Below are positions 1 through 4,659 of a DNA stretch of 5,876 bases, in pieces (the first letter of the stretch is position 1; each line of letters starts with the position of its first letter). The stretch comes from Bacteroidota bacterium (GTDB taxonomy: Bacteria; Bacteroidota; Bacteroidia; Cytophagales; Hymenobacteraceae). The stretch spans positions 1 through 5,876 of the forward strand of contig JAFADQ010000295.1 of the NCBI GenBank assembly GCA_023424725.1, read 5' to 3'. The translations under genes and the position numbers were made by a program. The notes beneath the pieces are model-generated. The model ran no database searches, was not told the origin of the DNA, and worked only from the letters and a program-made list of their open reading frames with translations.

Positions 1-1334
1 TTGCGGTTGTTCTCGGAGATTTCGGATAAATAACGGGTACGGTGAGGCGGGATAATGTAAATTTTCTCTGACTGCTCTGCCGAGGCCACGAATTTACTTT
101 CCAGGGTTTCGCCGCACTTCTCGTTTATCTTGTCTATAATGGCCTTATACAGGCTGTTCATGCCGGGGTCGTTAAACTGCGAGGCGATGGTGCCATATAC
201 CGGCAACTGCTCGTCGGGCGTATCCCAGAGCTGGTGGTTGCGCTTGTACTGCTTCTTGACGTCGCGCAGGGCATCTAAGGCGCCGCGCTTATCGAACTTG
301 TTAAGGGCGATTACATCGGCGAAATCGAGCATGTCTATCTTTTCGAGCTGGGTGGCGGCGCCGTATTCGGGCGTCATCACATACAAGCTAAGGTCAGAAT
401 GCTCAATAATTTCGGTATCGCTTTGGCCAATTCCGGAGGTTTCCAGAATAATAAGGTCGAAATCGGCAGCTTTTACTACATCTACCGCGTCCTGCACGTA
501 GCGGCTCAGGGCCAGGTTGCTTTGCCGCGTAGCCAGCGAGCGCATGTAAACCCGGTCGTTAGAGATCGAGTTCATCCGGATGCGGTCGCCGAGAAGCGCG
601 CCGCCGGTTTTGCGTTTAGACGGATCTACCGAAATAATGGCGATCTTTTTGTCGGTAAAATCGAGCAGAAAGCGGCGCACCAGCTCATCTACCAAAGATG
701 ATTTTCCGGCCCCGCCCGTTCCGGTAATGCCCAGCACTGGGGTATCGGTGGTTCTGGCCTGTTCTTTTACCTCGTCCAGAATTTTACGCGCTTCTTCCGG
801 AAAGTTTTCGGCAGCGGAAATAATACGGGCGATAGATCTTGGATCTTTCTCTTTAAGGTGTTTTACTTCGCCGTTCAGGTTTGTGCCGGTAGCGAAATCG
901 CAGCGCTGCAGCAGGTCGTTAATCATGCCCTGCAGGCCAAGCGCGCGGCCATCGTCGGGAGAGTAAATTTTTTCTATGCCGTGCTGGTGCAGCTCGTCTA
1001 TTTCGGTAGGCAGAATAACGCCGCCGCCGCCGCCAAAAAGCTTTATGTGGCTGCTGCCGCGCTCGGCCAGCAGATCGAACATGTATTTAAAATACTCTAC
1101 GTGGCCGCCCTGGTAAGAAGTAATGGCAATGGCCTGCACATCTTCCTGAATGGCGCAATCTACAATTTCCTGCACCGAGCGGTTATGGCCCAGGTGTATA
1201 ACTTCAGCTCCTGAGCTCTGAATTATGCGCCGCATAATGTTAATGGCGGCATCGTGCCCATCGAACAAAGAAGCGGCCGTAACAATACGGATATGGTTCT
1301 GTGGTTTGTAAACTTCTGCTTTGGTAGCCTGCAT
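1..1334 (-). CDS. icmF: Fused isobutyryl-CoA mutase IcmF, N-terminal part (runs off left edge)
   Basis: IcmF is a cytoplasmic adenosylcobalamin enzyme that interconverts isobutyryl-CoA and n-butyryl-CoA; it fuses a B12-binding domain, a MeaI-type GTPase chaperone and the mutase domain, usually in about 1,100 residues. I translated 444 codons on the minus strand. Residues about 14-150 are the B12-binding domain: D25-G-H27-D-A-A supplies the cobalt-ligating histidine, and FGGGGGV is the later glycine loop. Residues about 200-420 are the G domain: GTGGAGKSS (205-213, Lys211) is Walker A, SVDPSKRKTGG (235-245) and ETSGIGQSD (298-306) are switch-like motifs, and NKFD (345-348) gives guanine specificity. 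The order B12 domain then G domain separates it from ordinary methylmalonyl-CoA mutase subunits. The ATG at 1334 is chosen because it sits just before the first conserved strand. The mutase domain must lie beyond position 1. A terminator separates it from the upstream dehydrogenase, so it has its own promoter. Confidence 0.93.
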   Translation of the reverse strand, partial: MQATKAEVYKPQNHIRIVTAASLFDGHDAAINIMRRIIQSSGAEVIHLGHNRSVQEIVDCAIQEDVQAIAITSYQGGHVEYFKYMFDLLAERGSSHIKLFGGGGGVILPTEIDELHQHGIEKIYSPDDGRALGLQGMINDLLQRCDFATGTNLNGEVKHLKEKDPRSIARIISAAENFPEEARKILDEVKEQARTTDTPVLGITGTGGAGKSSLVDELVRRFLLDFTDKKIAIISVDPSKRKTGGALLGDRIRMNSISNDRVYMRSLATRQSNLALSRYVQDAVDVVKAADFDLIILETSGIGQSDTEIIEHSDLSLYVMTPEYGAATQLEKIDMLDFADVIALNKFDKRGALDALRDVKKQYKRNHQLWDTPDEQLPVYGTIASQFNDPGMNSLYKAIIDKINEKCGETLESKFVASAEQSEKIYIIPPHRTRYLSEISENNR

Positions 1335-1363
1335 GAGCTAATTTAAGATGGTTTATCGAATGG

Positions 1364-1371
1364 CAAAGATA
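1364..1371 (-). promoter_or_regulatory. Candidate -7 promoter element of icmF
   Basis: On the minus strand this reads TATCTTTG, a perfect match to the Bacteroidota -7 consensus TAnnTTTG, ending 29 nt before the icmF ATG. No good -33 TTTG lies 19-21 nt further upstream, so the call rests on the -7 box and its position alone. Confidence 0.4.
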
Positions 1372-1419
1372 GGAAAAACGGCCCTGAAAGGCTATTTGCG
1401 TTTTATACAAATCTGCTGC

Positions 1420-1439
1420 GCAATATATTGCCTTAAGGC
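1420..1439. promoter_or_regulatory. Two overlapping perfect palindromes upstream of icmF
   Basis: gcaatatattgc (1420-1431) and gccttaaggc (1430-1439) are each perfect palindromes and share two bases. They lie about 85-105 bp upstream of the icmF ATG, beyond the candidate -7 element, where an operator or activator site could be. No regulator is known, and a chance origin is possible. Confidence 0.3.
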
Positions 1440-1468
1440 TGCGGGTGCAAAAAAACAGGGCACGAGCG
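1439..1468 (+). repeat. 30-nt interspersed repeat, copy 1
   Basis: This stretch matches 5735-5764 at 26 of 30 positions with no gap, in the same orientation. Both copies begin ctgcggg and share aaaaaacagggca and gagcg. It is intergenic, about 105 bp upstream of the icmF start and 29 bp beyond the tail of the dehydrogenase terminator. Its role is unknown. Confidence 0.55.
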
Positions 1469-1478
1469 CCTAAAATTT

Positions 1479-1494
1479 TTATAATCGATTATAA
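1479..1494. promoter_or_regulatory. 16-bp perfect palindrome ttataatcgattataa
   Basis: A perfect 16-bp palindrome centred on ATCGAT, just past the T-tract of the dehydrogenase terminator and about 145 bp upstream of icmF. The size and symmetry suit a dimeric transcription factor, but its A/T content and distance from the start codon leave this open. Confidence 0.3.
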
Positions 1495-1497
1495 TGC

Positions 1498-1545
1498 AAA
1501 AAAAATAAGGGCTGGTGAGGCCATTTTTGCCCCTTCCAGCCCTTA
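1498..1545 (-). terminator. Rho-independent terminator of the short-chain dehydrogenase gene
   Basis: taagggctgg (1506-1515) and ccagccctta (1536-1545) form a perfect 10-bp stem. Read on the minus strand it is followed by a run of eight T (1505 to 1498). It begins 21 bp after the dehydrogenase stop codon and should insulate icmF from it. Confidence 0.85.
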
Positions 1546-1566
1546 ATTTTACAATGGTTGCTTATC

Positions 1567-2364
1567 TTAATTATCAGATTCCATTTGCTTGCGCATAGTA
1601 GCAGCCAAAGCCGAGTCGGGTAATACGTTGCTGGATGCCGCCTGAACTTTGGCCATCCAGGTAGGCACAACTCGGCCTTCGCCTTTCATTAAGGCCTCGT
1701 AACCGGCTTGTGCCACTTCTTCTGGCGTGGCAAGTTTGCCGTTAGCCGCTACGGTATGTTCTGCTTCGGCTACTTTAAAGAAATTGGTATCGGTAGCGGG
1801 CGGGCAAAGTACCGTCATGGTTACGCCGGTATCTTGTATCTCGTTTTGCAGCGCCTCCGAGAAAGAAAGCACAAAAGCTTTTGTGGCCGCGTACACTGCC
1901 ATCAGCGGGCTTGGCATAAACGACACAATAGAGCCGAGTTGCATTATTTTACCCGAGCCGCGGCTGATCATTTCCGGCAGGAATAGTTTGGTAAGGTGCA
2001 CCAGCGACACCACATTTAGCTGAATCATGGCCAGCTCTTTTTGCAGATCGGTTTCGGTAAAGAAGCCGTGTTCGCCAAAACCGGCGTCGTTTACCAGCAC
2101 ATCCAGGCTAATGCCCTGCTGATCTACCCAGCTTTTAACTTTTACCGGCCCATCAGACGACGACAAATCGCAGGACAATGTTTTAATAGTGCTGCCTGGG
2201 CATTCGGCCTGAATCCGTTTAGAGGCGGCCAGAAGTTTGTCTTCGTGGTTGGCCACCATTATTATATCGTAGCCGTCTTTGGCAAAACAGCGCGAAAGTT
2301 CAAAACCAATCCCGCTCGATGCTCCTGTAATTAATGCTGTTTTTCCTATCTGTGAAGTTGCCAT
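1567..2364 (-). CDS. Short-chain dehydrogenase/reductase (COG0300/DltE-like SDR)
   Basis: A 265-residue cytoplasmic NAD(P)-dependent oxidoreductase of the classical SDR type; the substrate cannot be told. Visible motifs are the Rossmann loop TGASSGIG (13-20), C-D66-L after strand 3, NDAG (92-95, usually NNAG), Asn117 (NVV), Ser145 in LGSIVS, and Y158-A-A-T-K162. The full Asn-Ser-Tyr-Lys tetrad is therefore present with the normal 13-residue Ser-Tyr spacing. CPPATDT (187-193) replaces the usual CPGxxxT loop. The C-terminal VLPDSALAATMRKQ resembles the tail of COG0300 members. After strand 2 the sequence is VANHEDKL where relatives often have VARREDKL, so preference for NADPH is uncertain. The ATG at 2364 is preferred to one ten codons upstream because it directly precedes the Rossmann strand and follows an A/T-rich leader. 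It is monocistronic, with its own terminator, and divergent from the gene at 2674. Confidence 0.92.
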   Translation of the reverse strand: MATSQIGKTALITGASSGIGFELSRCFAKDGYDIIMVANHEDKLLAASKRIQAECPGSTIKTLSCDLSSSDGPVKVKSWVDQQGISLDVLVNDAGFGEHGFFTETDLQKELAMIQLNVVSLVHLTKLFLPEMISRGSGKIMQLGSIVSFMPSPLMAVYAATKAFVLSFSEALQNEIQDTGVTMTVLCPPATDTNFFKVAEAEHTVAANGKLATPEEVAQAGYEALMKGEGRVVPTWMAKVQAASSNVLPDSALAATMRKQMESDN

Positions 2365-2405
2365 GGTTATAATTTTTAAAATTGAAACTAGCATAAGCCC
2401 TGAAC

Positions 2406-2419
2406 CTCAGGACCCTGAG
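2406..2419. promoter_or_regulatory. Inverted repeat ctcagg-ac-cctgag upstream of the dehydrogenase
   Basis: Two 6-nt arms with a 2-nt spacer lie 42 bp upstream of the dehydrogenase ATG. A direct repeat ccctga (2398-2403 and 2413-2418) overlaps it. It could be an operator; no matching -7 element was found next to it, so the call is weak. Confidence 0.2.
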
Positions 2420-2444
2420 CCGTGGTAGTACGACAAAAACACGG

Positions 2445-2588
2445 ATGCGTATAAAATTACTTTTAAAAAAAACTTTGCTTCGGCAATCTATCCTTGTTCT
2501 CACCAATACAGTTTTAGGCTGTAACGGGCAAAAAAATGGCCGTTGCAGCCTAAATTATTTTGCTTGGGTTTTCTTTGGCCGGTTTTAG
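2445..2588 (+). CDS. Possible small lipoprotein-like ORF (47 aa), doubtful
   Basis: An ATG at 2445 opens 47 codons ending in TAG. The product starts MRIKLLLKKTLLRQS, continues with a hydrophobic stretch and then VLGCNGQKNG (residues 23-32). This looks like a lipoprotein signal peptide: basic start, short hydrophobic core, lipobox V-L-G-C with Cys26, then a polar linker. The rest is short and aromatic (NYFAWVFFGRF). It could be a tiny lipoprotein, the remnant of a longer one, or a chance ORF. A strong hairpin overlaps codons 23-37, the start has no clear leader, and the n-region is long. It is divergent from the dehydrogenase and precedes the gene at 2674 by 85 bp. Confidence 0.22.
   Translation: MRIKLLLKKTLLRQSILVLTNTVLGCNGQKNGRCSLNYFAWVFFGRF
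2513..2554 (+). other. Strong hairpin in the divergent intergenic region
   Basis: tttaggctgtaacgg (2513-2527) pairs with ccgttgcagcctaaa (2540-2554) in a 15-bp stem with one G-U pair and a 12-nt loop. On the plus strand it is followed by an A/T-rich stretch (ttattttg), a moderate terminator tail. No confident gene ends just before it. It could end a short transcript from 2395-2510, act as a 5' leader element for the gene at 2674, or be a DNA-level site. Function is unknown. Confidence 0.5.
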
Positions 2589-2673
2589 GCGATGCCATTT
2601 TCCGGGGCCGATAACTAAGCGCTGCAAACTGGCGTATCTTTTATCAGATCATAAACCTTAAACCGGTATAAAA

Positions 2674-3495
2674 ATGAGAAACAGAAATAATCATGACCAG
2701 AATTTTGTAGAGCGCTGGAGAGAAGAAGGTCCGTCGTATAACAGGGAAAACCGGAACGGTCCTAATGATTTTAACAGAAACGACGATGAGTTTATAAACC
2801 GGTCTTCTAACATTTACAGAGGCGGCAATCATAATCCATCTGCAGGCGGTAGAAATTTTAACGATAACAGACCGGCAGAGAACAGAAACTTTGGCTACGA
2901 CGACAATTACGACGACAATTACGGCGGCAGCACGCTAAGCGGTGGCGGCGGCGGTTTTGGCAGCCCCGGCGATTACGGAACTTCTGGCGGAAGCGGAAAT
3001 TATTCGGGCGGATACTACGGCAGCAGCGGCTCTTATGGCAGCGGTAACGATTACCGCAGTGGCAATTACAGCTCTAACGAAGGCGCACCTTATAATAGCT
3101 CACCTATGCAGCATTACGGAAGCGGAAACCAAAGTCCGTTACAGGGCCGCACCGGCTACCGTTCTAATTATACTTCTATCAGAAACGAATTTGACGCGGT
3201 AATGGAAGACCCGATGACGAGCAGCAACTTCGATCCGGAAAACAGCCCGCACAGCCGTACTTACCACGATTATAATACCGAAGATAATTACGGCAGCATG
3301 CAGGGCCGCTACAGCAATTACAACAACTACACAGGCCGCCGCGACTACCACGACAGGGGCGGAAGTATTTCTAATAACCGCATGCACCAGTACAACCAAA
3401 ACCACAACGAGCAGGGCTTTATACAAAGAGCCGCCGGCACCGTACGAAACTGGTTTGGCCGTAACGACCACGAAAACGATGGCCGCAGGTGGTAA
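2674..3495 (+). CDS. Gly/Asn/Ser/Tyr/Arg-rich low-complexity protein, lysine-free, with C-terminal WFG segment
   Basis: I do not recognise a named family. The 273 residues have no lysine and no cysteine, only two leucines, 27 arginines and 24 tyrosines, mostly within Gly, Ser and Asn. Residues 1-78 are Asn/Arg/Asp-rich (EFINR, NIYRGGNHN), 79-165 Gly/Ser/Tyr-rich (GSTLSGGGGGFG, then GNY, SGGYYG, GSYGSG units), and 166-247 Asn/Tyr/His/Arg-rich. The only segment that looks foldable is 248-263, GFIQRAAGTVRNWFGR, probably amphipathic helical. There is no signal peptide or membrane segment, so the protein is probably cytoplasmic and largely disordered. The Tyr/Arg with Gly/Ser/Asn pattern resembles RNA-binding or condensate-forming low-complexity domains; that is inference. 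The WFG tail recalls bacterial proteins ending in SWFGD-like motifs near BON domains, from memory only. Steady coding quality in this frame, an A-rich leader and a normal stop support a real gene. It is monocistronic, between a divergent and a convergent neighbour. Confidence 0.75.
   Translation: MRNRNNHDQNFVERWREEGPSYNRENRNGPNDFNRNDDEFINRSSNIYRGGNHNPSAGGRNFNDNRPAENRNFGYDDNYDDNYGGSTLSGGGGGFGSPGDYGTSGGSGNYSGGYYGSSGSYGSGNDYRSGNYSSNEGAPYNSSPMQHYGSGNQSPLQGRTGYRSNYTSIRNEFDAVMEDPMTSSNFDPENSPHSRTYHDYNTEDNYGSMQGRYSNYNNYTGRRDYHDRGGSISNNRMHQYNQNHNEQGFIQRAAGTVRNWFGRNDHENDGRRW
2899..2922 (+). repeat. Exact 12-bp tandem duplication inside the low-complexity gene
   Basis: gacgacaattac occurs twice back to back and encodes DDNY-DDNY (residues 76-83). 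The exact identity at DNA level points to a recent in-frame slippage or duplication event. Confidence 0.85.
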
Positions 3496-3671
3496 AACGC
3501 AAGCAAAAGTTTTTTAAATTACCCAGAAACGTAGCTATACAGCCAATTTAAAAACAATATTTTTTGCACTCACACCTTTTTAACGCCCATTGCAGTAATA
3601 ATGGCAAAAAGAAAGTGGTGCGTATAAATAACTTGCTTTTAAAAATAATACCAGCCTGCGAAGCTCTATTT

Positions 3672-3709
3672 AAGCCCCTCTCATTTTGGAGAGGGGTTTG
3701 GGGTGAGGT
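3672..3709 (+). repeat. REP-like hairpin with G-rich tail
   Basis: cccctctc (3675-3682) pairs with gagagggg (3689-3696) around a 6-nt loop, extended outward by three pairs including one G-U. The 3' side runs into tttggggtgagg. Hairpins of this form, with a ggggtttggggtgagg tail, are familiar to me as dispersed intergenic repeats in Bacteroidota genomes, but I cannot search to confirm this. The stretch 3496-3671 before it shows no gene or clear signal. Confidence 0.5.
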
Positions 3710-3733
3710 TTAACTGCCTGAATAGTTACCCAT

Positions 3734-3771
3734 AAACAACAAAGCCGGAAATTTTTCCGGCTTTGTTGTTT
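3734..3771. terminator. Bidirectional terminator between convergent genes
   Basis: aacaacaaagccgg (3735-3748) pairs perfectly with ccggctttgttgtt (3757-3770), and the stem extends by A-T pairs on both ends. T-rich 3' arms occur on both strands. It lies 22 bp beyond the stop of the minus-strand lipoprotein gene and downstream of the plus-strand low-complexity gene, so it can end both transcripts. Confidence 0.8.
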
Positions 3772-3793
3772 CTAGTGTTTCCTGAAGGCTAAT

Positions 3794-4414
3794 TCAGACT
3801 CCTGAAAGCGAGAACAAAGGTATTTTAGTTAGGTTGTTGTAAGGCGCTGCCGGCGAAAGGTTTTTATTTTCAATCATCAGCTTATTAATATCGCGGGCAA
3901 ATTCGTCGTGCCTAATCCGGAAAAGAATGGTTTTATTATGCTCTTGCTGAATATCGGAAGTCAGCTCATTAATTAACGGATAATTTCCGGCATCGGGCGT
4001 TTCGGCCGCCAAGTTAAGCGTACTGTTTACCAACGAATCCTGAGCGGCATCATACTTGTCTATCGCTTCAGAGTTTTTCATTCCTTCTACATCAAACTGC
4101 AGCGTTTTGGCTTTTTCGTGAAGTTGCAAAAGCTGGCGCTGGCGCAGGGAATTAAATTTTGGCGTGTACGAAATCTCGTCCAGCAAGCGGCGGATGCTGG
4201 CCATTTTACGCTGATCGCTCTCCGACATCCGCTGCCAGTTATTTTGCAAACTATCAGATAAAACTATCATTCGCGAATTGGCCGATCCGGGTTTGGCGCT
4301 TGTTTCGGTTTCTGTATCGCCAATTTCGGAAGTGGTCTGGCTTTTATCGGAGCAGGAAGCGGCAAAAAACAGCACACCGCAGGCCAAAACTAAAGATTTT
4401 AGGGTTTGTTTCAT
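3794..4414 (-). CDS. Putative lipoprotein, faintly LemA-like
   Basis: A 206-residue envelope lipoprotein of unknown role. Residues 1-20 form a type II signal peptide (K2, K6, hydrophobic 8-19) with FAAS before Cys21. The following S-D-K is only a partial match to the Bacteroidota surface-export signal (Ser followed by acidic residues), so surface exposure is uncertain. Residues 22-47 are a Ser/Thr/Glu-rich linker; 50-180 are predicted by eye to be mostly helical. The order of features echoes LemA: NNWQRMSE then IRRLLDEI (58-81), a region around NYPLINELTSDIQQEHNK (144-161), and R-x-x-x-F-A-R-D-I-N (168-177). LemA typically has Trp, RR..L, a YP...F..L...L segment and R..YN..V..YN at these places. 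The resemblance is weak. It is transcribed alone and convergent with the gene at 2674; the ATG follows an A/T-rich leader. Confidence 0.8.
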   Translation of the reverse strand: MKQTLKSLVLACGVLFFAASCSDKSQTTSEIGDTETETSAKPGSANSRMIVLSDSLQNNWQRMSESDQRKMASIRRLLDEISYTPKFNSLRQRQLLQLHEKAKTLQFDVEGMKNSEAIDKYDAAQDSLVNSTLNLAAETPDAGNYPLINELTSDIQQEHNKTILFRIRHDEFARDINKLMIENKNLSPAAPYNNLTKIPLFSLSGV

Positions 4415-4454
4415 TTTTTTATAATCCGGAATAATAACAGATAAACAGAAAAGT

Positions 4455-4486
4455 GCCGGTTTTAGTACAAAGTTCAGCCGGTTTTA
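4455..4486. promoter_or_regulatory. Two direct repeats gccggtttta, 22 bp apart
   Basis: Copies lie at 4455-4464 and 4477-4486, about two helical turns apart, 41-72 bp upstream of the lipoprotein start at 4414. A third copy is at 2578-2587, upstream of the low-complexity gene. They could be a regulator binding site; no clear -7 element for the lipoprotein gene was found near them. Confidence 0.25.
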
Positions 4487-4583
4487 AAATACTTTTACTC
4501 TGCAATTAGAATTTTACGGGTTAAAAGCAAGAATTACGTACCAAAAACCTGCAACTTAATAATAGTATTTTAAAAGTAAAGCT

Positions 4584-4596
4584 ATTGTTTAACAAT
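4584..4596. promoter_or_regulatory. Near-palindrome attgtt-t-aacaat upstream of the secreted protein gene
   Basis: Two 6-nt arms flank one central base, 16 bp upstream of the candidate -33 element of the gene at 4660. The position suits an activator site. The region is A/T-rich, so chance is plausible. Confidence 0.2.
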
Positions 4597-4611
4597 TACT
4601 TAAAACCAACG

Positions 4612-4643
4612 TTAGCGAAAGCAAAACTAAGTTGTTAATTTTG
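4612..4643 (+). promoter_or_regulatory. Bacteroidota-type promoter of the secreted protein gene
   Basis: TAATTTTG (4636-4643) matches the -7 consensus TAnnTTTG. TTAG (4612-4615), one base from the -33 TTTG, lies 20 nt upstream, which is the normal spacing. Transcription would start near 4650, leaving a leader of about 10 nt before the ATG. Confidence 0.5.
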
Positions 4644-4659
4644 CAGAAATTTTAAAATT

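Noticed and set aside
1020..1034. Five tandem gcc triplets in icmF
   Set aside because: They encode the FGGGGGV loop expected in the B12-binding domain, so this is constraint on the protein and not a notable microsatellite.
130..1214. Several open frames on the plus strand across the left part of the window
   Set aside because: They are antisense shadows of icmF, which shows clear B12-binding and GTPase motifs in the minus frame.
2365..2394. Ten-codon upstream extension of the dehydrogenase (ATG at 2394)
   Set aside because: The extension (MLVSILKIIT) is A/T-rich leader sequence; the ATG at 2364 starts right before the Rossmann strand, as usual for the family.
2300..2506. Minus-strand 68-codon frame overlapping the dehydrogenase start
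   Set aside because: It overlaps the dehydrogenase N-terminus in another frame and its product has no recognisable features.
2942..3471. Ala/Ile/Val-rich frames in both directions within the low-complexity gene
   Set aside because: Their composition is what results from reading the repetitive Gly/Asn/Tyr codons in other frames.
3601..3627. Eight-residue ORF MAKRKWCV in the convergent gap
   Set aside because: Too short, with no leader or supporting context.
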